Assembly (NCBI GenBank): GCA_012103075.1
Contig: JAAVLQ010000002.1
Span: 1,009,001-1,073,000, forward strand
DNA from: Brucella cytisi
GTDB taxonomy: Bacteria > Pseudomonadota > Alphaproteobacteria > Rhizobiales > Rhizobiaceae
Direction of reading: 5' to 3'
DNA: 64,000 nt
A model generated the notes under the pieces. It was not told where the DNA came from. It did no database searches and saw only the letters and a list, made by a program, of their open reading frames with translations. Positions 32,694 through 43,095 of the stretch are shown one piece after another; the first letter of the stretch is position 1, and each line of letters begins with the position of its first letter. The position numbers were made by a program, and so were the translations under genes.

Positions 32694-34068
32694 TCAAGCA
32701 AAGACGGTCGCAACTGCCTTTTTCGTCGCGGCAACAACCTTGTCTGCTTCTTCACGCGTCAGGCAGAGTGGTGGAGCAAATCCGAGAATATCGCCTTCAG
32801 GCATAGCGCGAGCGATAACGCCGTTGGCAAGAAGTGCCGTTGAAACCTGTGCGCCGATCTTCAGCGAAGGATCGAAGAATTTGCGGTCGTCGCGATCTTC
32901 CACGAATTCGATTGCCGCCATCAGACCTTCGCCGCGAACTTCGCCGACATGCTTGTGATCGCCAAGAGCATCCTGCAGTGCCTTGCGGAAATAGGCGCCT
33001 GTGGAGCCGGCATTTTCAACCAGTTTCAACTCGTCGATGAGCTTGAGATTGGCTACGCCTGCTGCAGCGCAGATCGGATGGGCAGAATAGGTCCAGCCAT
33101 GGCCAATTGGCCCCATCTTGTCCGATCCCTGAACCAGCACCTGCCACATGCGGTCCGATACAATCGAGCCGGAAAGCGGTGCATAGGCCGAGGTTAATCC
33201 CTTGGCGATGGTAATCAGATCTGGCTTCATGCCGTAATGGTCGGAACCAAACATGCTGCCAAGACGGCCGAAGCCGGTAACGACCTCATCGGCAACGAGC
33301 AGAATATCGTAGCGATCAAGAACAGCCTGAATCTTCTGCCAATAGCCAGCAGGTGGCGGAACGATACCGCCGGTGCCCAGAACAGGTTCACCAATGAAGG
33401 CTGCGATTGTCTCCGGGCCTTCCGCAAGGATCATTTCCTCGAGCTTGTCGGCGCAATGTTGCGAAAACTGCTCTTCGCTCATCGAGCGGTCCGCGCGACG
33501 GAAATAATAAGGGGATTCCGTATGCAGGATAGGCGCACGCGGCAGGTCAAAGGCGTTGTGGAAGGTCGCAAGCCCTGTCATGCTGCCCGTCATCACACCC
33601 GAACCATGATATCCACGCCAACGAGAAATGATCTTCTTCTTTTCAGGGCGGCCAAGAATATTGTTGTAATACCAGATCAGCTTGATGTTGGTTTCGTTGG
33701 CATCCGAACCGGAAAGACCAAAATAGACGCGGCTCATATGGTCTGGTGCACGGTCGATGATCATCTTGGCAAGCGTGATGGACACTTCGGTGCCATGGCC
33801 GACATAGGCATGATAATAGGCAAGTTTGCGCGCCTGTTCTGCAATCGCATCCGCAATTTCCGTGCGGCCATAACCAACATTGACGCAATAAAGACCTGCG
33901 AAGGCATCAAGGCTCTTCCGGCCATTCACGTCGGCAATATACACGCCCTCGCCGCCTTCCAGCACGCGCGTTGGCGTTTTCACCACGGGCATGCATACCC
34001 ATATGCGTGGACGGATGAAAGAAATGATCCCGATCCCAAGCGGTCAGTTCATTGCTATTATTCAACAT
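32694..34068 (-). CDS. doeD: Class III aminotransferase, predicted diaminobutyrate transaminase
   Basis: A PLP aminotransferase of about 458 residues. It starts MLNNSNELTAWDRDHFFHPSTHMG at 34068, and after removal of one extra A (about 33980) continues TPTRVLEGGEGVYIADVNGRK. Key blocks: GLSGSDANETNIKLIWYYN, WRGYHGSG, DILLVADEVVTGFGRLG and the PLP lysine in TIAKGLTSAYAPLSG. Alone it could be a GABA or beta-alanine:pyruvate enzyme. Beside an aldehyde dehydrogenase, an AsnC regulator and eutBC-doeAB it is best read as the ectoine-pathway transaminase making aspartate semialdehyde from 2,4-diaminobutyrate. Confidence 0.85.
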
Positions 34069-34097
34069 GGTTGTGTTCCTTTCCTGTCGCCACGCTT

Positions 34098-35593
34098 TCA
34101 CGCGGCGGTATCGATGCAGAGATACTTGAGTTCGGTGAAGGCTTCGATGCCCTGATGGGAGCCTTCGCGGCCAAGACCGGATTGCTTCCAGCCGCCAAAG
34201 GGGATCGGTGCGCCGGTAATTTTCGCGCGGTTGATGGCTACCATTCCATATTCGAGTGCGCGCCCCATACGGAGCTGCCGGGCGCCATTCGCCGTTACAA
34301 CATAGGCAACGAGACCATATTGTGTGGCATTGGCGCGGGCGATGACTTCGTCCTCATCGTCAAAAACCGTGACGGCAGCTACCGGTCCGAATGTCTCTTC
34401 GTGCATAATCGCCGCATCGTCAGGCGCATCGACCAGCAAGGTCGGCTCAAAGAAAAGCGAGTTCTCTCCCAGTCGGTTGCCGCCGACGAGTACCTTACTG
34501 CCTCGCTTTTCAGCGTCCCGCACGTGCTCTTCGACCTTGTCCAGCGCCCGGCTGTGCATCAGAGGCCCAATCTCCACCGTCGGATTAATCCCATTGCCGA
34601 CCTTCAGCGCCGCAATGCGCGCTGCAAAAGCCTTTGTGAACGCTTTCAGAATGCCGCGCTGAACAAAGATACGGTTTGCAGCAAGGCAATCCTGACCAGA
34701 GGTCGCAAATTTGGCAGCCATAGCAACATCGACCGCCCGCTCGACATCGGCGTCATCGAAGATGATTAAAGGTGCATGTCCGCCAAGCTCCATGACAAGC
34801 CGTTTCATCGTATTCGCACATTTGGTAGCGATCAGCTTGCCGATTTCCGTCGAGCCGGTGAAGCTCAGCGCCCGTACACGCTCGTCGCGGCACAATACAT
34901 CGACGATAGGCGCGGCCTTGCCAGTCACCACATTGAAGATACCCACAGGCATCCCAGCTCGTTCGGCCAGCTCGGCCAAGGCAAGCGCGGAAAGCGGTGT
35001 TTCTGAAGACGGATGCACGACGACCGGGCAACCGGCGGCAATCGCTGCAGCCGCCTTGCGTGTGATCATGGCATGCGGAAAATTCCATGGAGTAACAAGT
35101 GCTACGACACCCAACGCCTCGCGGCGCACAAGCATCTCGGCATTTTGGAGATGGCTCGCTATGGTTTCGCCGTTAATACGCTTGGCCTCTTCTGCAAACC
35201 ATTCGATGAAAGACGCGCCATAATCGATCTCGCCGCGTGATTCCGCCAGCGGCTTGCCCTGCTCCAGCGTCATCAGCAATGCGAGATCTTCGCGATTTGC
35301 CATGACCAGCTCGAACCAACGCCGCAAGACCGCAGATCGTTCCCGGGGCAGCTTATCACGCCAGTCGAAAAGGCCTTTACTGCGGCATCGATCGCGAGCG
35401 TCGTGTCAGCTTCGCCAAGACTAGCCACACGGGCAAGCCGCTGACCAGTTGCAGGATCGAGAACAGGGAAGGTTTCGGCCTTTCGTCCCGCAAACCAGCG
35501 TCCATCAATATAGCCAAGCTCGCGAAAAAGATGCTTATCGCGCAGCCTGCCAAGCCCGTCATGTTGTATCGGATGATCCAGAACGGCGTTCAT
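34098..35593 (-). CDS. doeC: Aldehyde dehydrogenase, predicted aspartate-semialdehyde dehydrogenase
   Basis: A GabD-like NAD(P)-dependent aldehyde dehydrogenase of about 497 residues. The Rossmann segment has VTPWNFPHAMITRK and SFTGSTEIGKL; the catalytic Glu is in MELGGHAPLI and the catalytic Cys in SGQDCLAANR. One frameshift at about 35358-35368 splits off the first 75 residues. The usual Lys of VVVKP, which contacts the cofactor ribose, is His here (VVVHPSSETP). The pathway context argues for oxidation of aspartate semialdehyde to aspartate, the last step of ectoine breakdown, over succinate-semialdehyde oxidation. Confidence 0.85.
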
Positions 35594-35710
35594 TGTTCTT
35601 CTCCCAATTCAGGAAGAAGTTTGTCACAGGATAGCCCCGGATTCGGACCAAAGGCAGCCCGACGAACATGCGAATTGGACTAAATTTGAAAGCCAGACAG
35701 TCTGTTTGGG

Positions 35711-36208
35711 CTAGTCTGCGACTTCCCCGAACAGCGACAAAGGTGCGCTCGCTTTCTCGTCCTTGACCAGCTTGGTCACGATATAGGTGAAGTAGCGTTC
35801 TATGCCGATATTCTGGTCCAGAAGACGGTCAATCAGACGTTGATAGCCATCAATGTCGCGCGCCACGATCATCAGAAAATAGTCCACCCCACCGCCAACC
35901 GACCAGCAGGACACGATTTCGGCTACTGCTGTGACAGCTCTTTCGAACCGGTCAAAATCGCTTTGACGATGATTGCCCAGAGTGATCTGCACAATGACAT
36001 TCGCGATGGGAGCAATTTTACGGTAGGCGATGCGTGCATGATAGCCCGTGACAATCCCCGCCTCTTCCAGCTTGCGCAGTCGCAGCCAGCAGGGTGTCGC
36101 AGAAAGCCCGACCTTCTCCGCCAAGGCAAGCTTGGTGATCCGCGCATTCTCCTGAACGGCTTCGAGAATACGCAAATCGACGGCGTCGAGCTTCAAGGCG
36201 GCTTTCAT
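35711..36208 (-). CDS. doeX: AsnC/Lrp family regulator of ectoine catabolism
   Basis: An intact regulator. The frame is open to 36334, but the ATG at 36208 gives the normal start MKAALKLDAVDLRILEAVQE, so the family length of about 165 residues. The winged helix contains KLALAEKVGLSATPCWLRLRKLEEAGIV and the RAM domain follows (GGGVDYFLMIVARDIDGY). Members of this family in ectoine clusters (AsnC, DoeX) bind pathway intermediates such as diaminobutyrate derivatives. It is divergent from eutB and upstream of doeC-doeD. Confidence 0.85.
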   Translation of the reverse strand: MKAALKLDAVDLRILEAVQENARITKLALAEKVGLSATPCWLRLRKLEEAGIVTGYHARIAYRKIAPIANVIVQITLGNHRQSDFDRFERAVTAVAEIVSCWSVGGGVDYFLMIVARDIDGYQRLIDRLLDQNIGIERYFTYIVTKLVKDEKASAPLSLFGEVAD

Positions 36209-36503
36209 TCTGTTGATCCAGCATCTGCAAACATTCCTGTTCTCATTGGCACGCCCCTGCGCCGCTGACAAGGCTCCGACATCGAAAAGTCGTGACAGAT
36301 CAAAATTGTAATGATTCAATATAATTATTGACATGATCCTATAGGTCTTTCACACATAGAGCCAAGAAAAAAATCAAACATATGGGGAACGAGGATGCGG
36401 CCTTACGGTTTCGCGCGCGTGGCGTATTATTGCGCTTTCTGTCCGCTCATTCATTGCAGCGTTCGACAAAACTCAACGCTGCCTTCCCCATTGCCATGAC
36501 GCT
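36209..36503. promoter_or_regulatory. Divergent promoter region of doeX and eutB
   Basis: A region of about 295 bases between the two catabolic units. An AT-rich inverted repeat CAATA-TAAT-TATTG occupies 36317-36330, about 110 bases upstream of doeX, and is a candidate AsnC or EnuR site. The rest shows no coding potential, and no eutA gene is present in this gap. Confidence 0.5.
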
Positions 36504-37514
36504 ATGAGAGGCGGCGGCGTGCCAAGAATGACTATTGAAATGATTGGTCTTGAGGAAATCGAAGCAGCGCGCGACCGGCTGAAAGGTCTCGTCGTGAGAA
36601 CGCCGCAGACACGCTCAGAATATCTGAGCGAACTTACCGGAACTCCGGTTTATCTGAAACTGGAAAATCGACAGACGACCGGCAGCTTCAAACTGCGTGG
36701 TGCGACCAACGCTATTCTTAGCCTGTCGCCCGACGATCGCAAACGCGGACTCGTGACCGCATCTACCGGCAATCATGGACGTGCTCTCGCGCATGCCGCT
36801 TCCGAACAAGGGTTGATCGCTACCGTTTGCCTCTCATCGCTCGTGCCGCACAACAAGGTCAATGCAATCCGCGATCTTGGTGCGGATGTGCGCATCGTTG
36901 GGAACTCACAGGATGACGCCATGGACGAGGTAACGCGACTGGCCCGCGAAGAAGGAATGAACATCATTCCGCCATTCGATGACCCGCGCATTATTGCCGG
37001 ACAGGGCACAATTGGTCTGGAAATCACTGATGACCAGCCGGACACCGAGACTGTTCTCATTCCTCTTTCAGGTGGGGGACTTGCTGCAGGCATCGCCGCA
37101 GCAGTCAAAGCCCGGCACCCCCATAGCCGTGTGATCGGTATTTCCATGTCTCGCGGTGCAGCCATGGATGCCAGCTTCAAAGCCGGTAAGCCGATCAATG
37201 TCGAGGAACTGGAGACACTTGCAGATTCACTGGGCGGGGGCATTGGGCTCGACAATCGTTGGACATTTTCAATGTGCCGCTCGCTGCTGGACGACGTAGT
37301 CCTGCTTGATGAAGAGCAGATTGCAGCCGGGATCAGACACGCCGCGACACAGGAAGGTGAAATCATAGAGGGTGCTGCGGCCGTCAGCATTGCCGCCTTG
37401 TTGAGTGGCAAGATCAAGCCGACAGGACCGACCGTCATCATAGTCTCAGGTGGCAATATCGATCCCGAACAACACCGCGCAATCATGGAAGACCGCTATC
37501 GGAGGGCAGGCTGA
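36504..37514 (+). CDS. eutB: Hydroxyectoine utilisation dehydratase (threonine dehydratase-like)
   Basis: An intact 336-residue fold-type II PLP enzyme. The PLP lysine is in TGSFKLRGATNAI, the phosphate-binding loop is PLSGGGLAAGIAAAV, and TASTGNHGRALAHAA binds substrate. An in-frame ATG at 36528 (MTIEMIGLEEIEAARDRL) is a plausible alternative start and matches the usual N-terminus better. In ectoine clusters EutB works with EutC to convert 5-hydroxyectoine toward ectoine by removing the hydroxyl as water and then reducing the product. The TGA overlaps the eutC ATG region. Confidence 0.88.
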   Translation: MRGGGVPRMTIEMIGLEEIEAARDRLKGLVVRTPQTRSEYLSELTGTPVYLKLENRQTTGSFKLRGATNAILSLSPDDRKRGLVTASTGNHGRALAHAASEQGLIATVCLSSLVPHNKVNAIRDLGADVRIVGNSQDDAMDEVTRLAREEGMNIIPPFDDPRIIAGQGTIGLEITDDQPDTETVLIPLSGGGLAAGIAAAVKARHPHSRVIGISMSRGAAMDASFKAGKPINVEELETLADSLGGGIGLDNRWTFSMCRSLLDDVVLLDEEQIAAGIRHAATQEGEIIEGAAAVSIAALLSGKIKPTGPTVIIVSGGNIDPEQHRAIMEDRYRRAG

Positions 37515-38530
37515 TGGCTGAAATGAGAATTCTGACCGAAGCTGATCTGCGACAGATCATAGCCCTCGACCTTGAAAGCGTGGCGTGCGTGGAGGATGCT
37601 TTCCGGGCACTCGCCAGTGGCGGCGTCAGCATGCCGCCCATTCTTCGGCTGGATATCCCTGCAGAGCGTGGCGAAGTCGATGTAAAGACGGCCTATATTC
37701 CCGGACTAGACAGCTTTGCCATCAAAATAAGTCCGGGCTTCTTCAATAATCCTTCAATCGGCCTGCCATCCACCAACGGACTGATGATCCAATTTTCGGC
37801 AAAGACCGGTCTTATCGAAGCACTGTTGCTGGATAATGGCTATCTGACCGATGTGCGTACAGCGGCTGCCGGTGCTGTCGCAGCAAAATATCTGGCGCGG
37901 GAAAATGCCCGTATCGCCACCATCATCGGTGCGGGCATGCAGGCAGGAATGCAGCTCGAAGCGCTGAAACTCGTGCGCTCCATCACCGAGGCGCGGATTT
38001 GGGCACGCAACTTCGATGGCGCGAAAAAGCCGCGCAGAACTTTACCCAAAAGCTCGGAATACCGGTGACGGCAATCGCAGATGCAAAGGAAGCTTGTGTT
38101 GGCACTGACATCATCGTCACGACCACGCCATCGGAAACGCCACTCATAAAGGCTGAATGGCTTGCACCCGGTCAGCACGTTACTGCTATGGGATCGGACG
38201 CCGAACATAAGAACGAGATCGACCCCACCCTTTTCCAGCGATCAATCATCTATGTCGCTGACAGCCTCTCCCAGACACGCAGGCTTGGCGAACTGCACCA
38301 CGCAATTTCGGCTGGGATTGTTGCAGCGGATACTGTCTTTCCAGAACTGGGCCAGATCGTTCTCAATGCTCCCACATTCCAGCGGAAGGCAGAGGACATA
38401 ACCTTCTGCGACCTCACGGGTACCGGAGTTCAAGACACTGCAATCGCCCATCTCGCGACGGAGCGCGCCCAGCCTGCGCGACGCAGGCGCGAAAATCGAT
38501 TCAACCAAAACTGCAGGAGCCAGTCGATGA
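37514..38530 (+). CDS. eutC: Hydroxyectoine utilisation protein (ornithine cyclodeaminase family)
   Basis: An NAD-dependent ornithine cyclodeaminase/mu-crystallin family protein of about 338 residues, partner of EutB. Blocks: AFRALASGGVSMPPILRLDIP, LLLDNGYLTDVRTAAAGAVAA, the dinucleotide motif IIGAGMQAGMQ and DIIVTTTPSETPLI. Two compensating shifts occur: one lost G at about 38028-38032, and a second near 38470-38476. Without the second, the frame runs straight into doeA and looks like a fusion. In the proper frame it ends GAKIDSTKTAGASR at TGA 38528-38530, overlapping the doeA ATG (ATGA). Confidence 0.88.
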
Positions 38531-39706
38531 GTGTGGAACTCAACTTCACCCGCACGGAATATGATCACCGGATAGCCAAAACCCGTCGCGACATGGAGAA
38601 GGCAGGCTTCGATGTCATCATCGTCACAGACCCGTCCAACATGCACTGGCTTACCGGTTATGATGGCTGGTCCTTCTATGTCCATCAATGCGTTGTGCTT
38701 TCGATGGAAGGCGAACCGATCTGGTATGGTCGTGGTCAGGATGGCAACGGTGCTAAACGCACCGCGTGGATCAGCCATGACAACATTATCGGCTATCCCG
38801 ACCATTACGTGCAATCGCTGGAACGCCACCCGATGGACCTTCTGGCCTCAATCCTTGAGGAAAAGGGATGGGGTAACAAGACGATAGCCGTCGAGTTCGA
38901 CAATTACTGGTACACTGCTGCGGCCCACCATGCTCTGCAGAAGCATCTGCCCAATGCACAGTTCAAAGATGCGCAAGGTCTCGTCAACTGGCAGCGGGCG
39001 GTGAAGAGTTCAACCGAGATCGGCTATATGCGCAAAGCCGGTCGCATCGTGGAAGCCATGCACCAGCGCATCGTCGATAAAATCGAGCCGGGCATGCGAA
39101 AATGCGATCTGGTTGCCGAAATCTACGATGCAGGCACGCGCGGCGTTGACGATTTCGGCGGCGATTATCCTGCCATCGTGCCACTGTTGCCTTCTGGACC
39201 TGATGCTTCCGCCCCGCATCTCACACGGAACGATTCGCCGATGAAGACCGGAGAAGGCACCTTCTTCGAGATTGCGGGTTGCTATAAGCGTTATCATTGT
39301 CCACTGTCGCGGACTGTATTTCTCGGCAAGCCGACGCAGGCTTTTCTTGATGCAGAAAAAGGCAACGCTCGAAGGTATGGAAGCGGGCCTTGCTGTTGCT
39401 CGCCCCGGCAACACTTGCGAAGATATCGCCAACGGCTTCTTCGCTGTTTTGAAGAAATACGGGATCATCAAGGACAACCGCACCGGCTATTCAATCGGCC
39501 TGTCCTATCCGCCGGACTGGGGCGAACGCACCATGAGCCTGCGTCCCGGCGACCGCACGGAATTGCAGCCCGGCATGACCTTTCACTTCATGACAGGTCT
39601 CTGGCTGGAAACCATGGGGCTCGAGATTACCGAGAGCATCGTGATCACCGAAACCGGCGTCGAATGCCTGTCGAATGTGCCACGCAAGCTCGTGGTCAAG
39701 GATTAG
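38527..39706 (+). CDS. doeA: Ectoine hydrolase
   Basis: An M24-type (creatinase/prolidase fold) hydrolase of about 393 residues that opens the ectoine ring to N-acetyl-2,4-diaminobutyrate. It begins MSVELNFTRTEYDHRIAKTRR; DPSNMHWLTGYDGWSFYVHQ and the C-terminal WGERTMSLRPGD, with ELQPGMTFHFMTGLW, mark the DoeA/EutD subfamily. One extra A in the AAAAA run at about 39357-39361 splits it. The last 115 residues run to TAG at 39704-39706. It overlaps eutC by four bases and precedes doeB by nine, so eutB-eutC-doeA-doeB is one unit. Confidence 0.93.
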
Positions 39707-39715
39707 GACGCTGCG

Positions 39716-40743
39716 ATGATGCTTAGCTCGCCTCCATCACGTCCCTCCCCGATCACGCCGACTGTCGATCTTGACCGCGACGGCGTACAGCACGGGCATT
39801 TGCGGCTACCTTGGTCCAGAGACGATTCCGCACGGGGCTCGCTGATGCTGCCCATCTGCGTCATTCGCAATGGCGATGGCCCCACCGCCCTTCTTACGGG
39901 TGGCAATCACGGTGATGAATATGAGGGGCCGGTTGCACTCTACGATCTCGCCGCCAATCTGAAACCGGCTGAGATCAACGGACGCGTTATCATTGTTCCT
40001 GCAATGAATTTTCCAGCTTTCATGGCGGGAACACGCACATCGCCGATAGATAAAGGCAATCTCAATCGTAGTTTCCCCGGCCGCCCGGATGGCACGGTAA
40101 CTGAAAAGATCGCCGATTATTTCACCCGCTATCTGCTGCCCGCAGCCGATATCGTCATGGATTTTCATTCCGGCGGACGAACACTCGATTTCCTGCCCTA
40201 TGCCGCAGCACATGCCCTGCCCGATGCAACTCAGGAAGCCCAATGCTTTGCTGCCGTCAAAGCATTCTCCGCCCCCTTTTCCATGCGAATGATAGAGATC
40301 GATGCTGTAGGCATGTACGACACGACCGCTGAGGAAGCCGGGAAGGTGTTTGTGACGACCGAGCTTTCCGGCGGTGGCACGATTTCAGCACGGTCGGCAA
40401 CAATCGCCAAGCGCGGCATTCGCAACCTTCTGCGTCACGCAGACATTTTGCATGGTGAAGTGGAGTTTTCACCCACGACATGGCTCGATATGCCATCGCA
40501 GGAATGCTTCGGCTTTGCCGATACCGAAGGCTTACTTGAACCTTTGGTCGATCTTGGCGCGGAAATACGCACGGGCGACCTCATTGCCCGCGTTCATAAT
40601 GTGGCGCGCACCGGCGTAGCTCCGCAAAGTACCGCGCCGCACTCGACGGAATTCTCGCGGCACGGCATTTTCCGGGTCTCATCAAGATGGGTGATTGCCT
40701 TTCGGTCATCGCCACGATCAGCGAGGAGCCGTCCTCGTCTTAA
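39716..40743 (+). CDS. doeB: N-acetyl-2,4-diaminobutyrate deacetylase
   Basis: A succinylglutamate desuccinylase/aspartoacylase family zinc hydrolase of about 342 residues. The zinc motif GGNHGDEYEGP near residue 60, NLNRSFPG, and the third ligand in MDFHSGG are present. Near 40620-40624 an A run lacks one A; after repair the C-terminus reads YRAALDGILAARHFPGLIK to the TAA at 40741-40743. Unrepaired, the frame runs to 40798 with unrelated sequence. Start is ATG 39716 or 39719. It frees diaminobutyrate for DoeD. Confidence 0.93.
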
Positions 40744-40769
40744 ATCAATCAGTACCAACCAATTGAAAA

Positions 40770-40790
40770 GCCGGACCGAAAACAACCGGC
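40770..40790 (+). other. Hairpin between doeB and ehuB
   Basis: GCCGG - 11 bases - CCGGC lies in the 70-base gap between the catabolic genes and the binding-protein gene, without a T tract. It could stabilise the ehuB message or mark an operon boundary. Confidence 0.4.
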
Positions 40791-40813
40791 ATCCATAAAG
40801 AGGAGTGAACACC

Positions 40814-41674
40814 ATGCGCATGAAACTTCATACGATTTCTGCTCTGCTTTCCGCGGCAGCATTTGCAGCTCTTACAATGCCGTCACAGGCCGTCACCATT
40901 GATGATCTGAAAAGCGCGGGCTTTGTGCGAGGAGCGACTGCCAACGAAGTGCCCTATGGTTATATGGACGCGAGTGGCGCAGCCAAAGGCATCGGCCCGG
41001 ACGTTGCCGCAGCAATCTTCAAAAACTCGGAATTGAAGAAGTAGATTGGACGGTTACGCCATTCGGCTCGCTTATTCCCGGATTGAAGGCCAAACGCTTT
41101 GAGTTTGTCGCCGCCGAGCAGAATGTTTTGCCTGACCGCTGCAAACAGGTTCAGTTCACGGTCGCTAATTCCAGCTATGGTGAAGGTCTCCGGTGCCAAA
41201 AGGCAATCCAAAAACATTCATTCCTATGACGACATCAAGAAAGATCCGTCTCTGAAAGTCGCAATTGTTTCGGGTGCTGATCAGATCGATTTCCTGCATG
41301 GAATGGGTATCGATGAATCGCAGATTGTCATGATTCAGGGCAATGCTGACGCTCCATCCACGGTTCAGACCGGTCGTGCGGATGCCTATGCCGCAACAGA
41401 GCTGACAGTGGCCAAGCTCGTTGAAAATTCGCCACAACTGGAACAGGCACATCCGTTTACCGACCCGGTTGTGGATGGCAAGTCCGCGCGCAGTTTCGGC
41501 GCTTTCAGCTTCCGTCCAGAGGACAAGGAATTCTACGACGCCTTCAACAAGGAACTCATCGAGTTCAAGAAGACCGATGACTACAAGAAAATCCTGATGA
41601 CCTATGGGCTTAGCGAAGAGAGCGTCGAAGCGGCGCGGACTGTTGATACGGCCAGCCTCTGCAACGCAAAGTAA
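40814..41674 (+). CDS. ehuB: Ectoine/hydroxyectoine ABC transporter, binding protein
   Basis: An SBP_bac_3 periplasmic binding protein of about 286 residues. GAGGAG precedes the ATG at 40814; a signal peptide ends near MPSQA. The EhuB hallmarks VPYGYMDASGAAKGIGPDVA and RFEFVAAEQNVLPDRC are present. At least two frame changes (about 41020-41040 and 41185-41200) break it, and the mature C-terminal half (SYDDIKKDPSLKVAIVSGADQ onward) is intact to the TAA at 41672-41674. It is the first gene of the importer, followed by ehuC, ehuD and ehuA. Confidence 0.92.
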
Positions 41675-41747
41675 CGCTTTTATCGCCCGCCGTGCCATGA
41701 TGATTGGTTCGGCGGGCCTTGTCTCATCTCTATCGGGAGAAGACCAT

Positions 41748-42406
41748 ATGCACTGGACGGAGTATCTTCCCGCCCTTTTCAAAGGCGCACAAATCACCGT
41801 CGTTCTTGCCCTCAGTTCGATGGCTATCGGCACCCTGCTGGCGTTCGCTGCCGGCATTGCCCGTTTTGCGGGTGGGCCGATCCTTTCCACGATTGCGGTG
41901 ATCTATATCGAGATATTCCGGGGTACTTCCCTGCTCGTGCAATTGTTCTGGCTCTATTACGCCCTGCCATTGATCGGCATTTCATTCGATCCGATCACGA
42001 CCGGAATTATGGGGCTTGGCCTTAACATTGGTGCTTATGGTGCTGAGGTCGTGCGTGGTGCCTTACAGGCTGTTCCCGAAGCGCAACATGAAGCCGCAAG
42101 AGCCCTCAACTTCAGCAGAGGCCACACATTGTTTCATATCGTCCTGCCACAGGCGGTTGTCGAGATGATGCCGGCTTTCGGCAATCTGGCTATTCATAAT
42201 CTGAAAGATACAGCACTCGCCTCGCTTATCGCCATCAGCGATCTGACTTTCCGGCCCAGCGTTTGCGCAATCTGACGCTGGACAATGTAACGATCTACTC
42301 GCTGACATTACTCGGCTATTTTGCAATGGCTCTGGTGCTCGCCTCCGCTATTCGCTGGCTTGAGCGACGACTGAAACGCCAGACAATGGCAGGAGGTTTC
42401 GCATGA
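41748..42406 (+). CDS. ehuC: Ectoine/hydroxyectoine ABC transporter, permease
   Basis: A HisM-type permease of about 219 residues starting MHWTEYLPALFKGAQITVVLAL at the ATG with GGGAGAAG upstream. The EAA loop is ARALNFSRGHTLFHIVLPQA. One missing G at about 42251-42254 truncates the frame; the repaired tail (RLRNLTLDNVTIYSLTLLGY) ends at TGA 42404-42406, overlapping the ehuD ATG. It pairs with EhuD in the inner membrane. Confidence 0.9.
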
Positions 42407-43095
42407 TCTACGGCTATGCATGGGACACCTCGTCCACGCTTTCCTTTGCGATTTCCATTCTGCCAATTCTGGCAATTGGTCTGACGGTAACCCTGAAAGC
42501 GGCAGCCACCGGCTTTGCTATTGCACTGGTGCTCGGCCTTGTCTTTGCGCTTCTGCGCCGCAGCCCATACAAAATCATATCCCCGCCGACCGTGGTCGTT
42601 GTGGAATTTTTGCGCGATACGCCGTTGCTGGTGCAATTGTTTTTCCTGTATTACGTGCTACCTGTCTATGGCATTGTTCTGCCTGCTTTCCTGACCGGCG
42701 CTCTGGCGCTTGGCCTTCAATATTCAGCCTATACGTCGGAGGTTTACCGCGGAGGTATAGAGGCCATTCCGCGCGGACAATGGGAAGCAGCGCGCGCCCT
42801 GAACCTTACGCCTTGGCGCACCTATCGCGACATTGTCATTCCGCAAGCCATACCCCGGATCATCCCGGCCATGGGCAACTACCTCGTCTCCATGCTGAAG
42901 GAGACCCCGGTTCTGTCTGTCGTCAGTATCGTCGACATGCTGAACCTCGCCAATCTGATCGGCGACCGCACCTTCGAATATCTGGTGCCGCTGTCGATGG
43001 TCGGCCTGATCTTCCTCATCCTGACACTTATCTGCTCGGCGCTCATACGCCTGCTCGAACGCACACTTCCAAAGAACGGGATCGCCCTCAAATGA
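42403..43095 (+). CDS. ehuD: Ectoine/hydroxyectoine ABC transporter, permease
   Basis: An intact 230-residue permease with about five membrane segments and the EAA loop ARALNLTPWRTYRDIVIPQA. It overlaps both ehuC and ehuA by four bases (ATGA), so the three are translationally coupled. The segment FLRDTPLLVQLFFLYYVLPV is the usual family motif after the second helix. Confidence 0.93.
   Translation: MIYGYAWDTSSTLSFAISILPILAIGLTVTLKAAATGFAIALVLGLVFALLRRSPYKIISPPTVVVVEFLRDTPLLVQLFFLYYVLPVYGIVLPAFLTGALALGLQYSAYTSEVYRGGIEAIPRGQWEAARALNLTPWRTYRDIVIPQAIPRIIPAMGNYLVSMLKETPVLSVVSIVDMLNLANLIGDRTFEYLVPLSMVGLIFLILTLICSALIRLLERTLPKNGIALK

Noticed and set aside
33237..34769. A 510-codon open frame on the plus strand
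   Set aside because: It lies antisense across doeD and doeC and matches no family; both genes on the minus strand show catalytic motifs.
32694..35593. A GABA-degradation pair gabT/gabD
   Set aside because: Possible by sequence alone, but the AsnC gene and divergent eutBC-doeAB make diaminobutyrate and aspartate semialdehyde the better substrates.
37999..39726. An apparent EutC-DoeA fusion protein
   Set aside because: Two indels in eutC put its end in frame with doeA. In the proper frame eutC stops at 38530 in an ATGA overlap with doeA.
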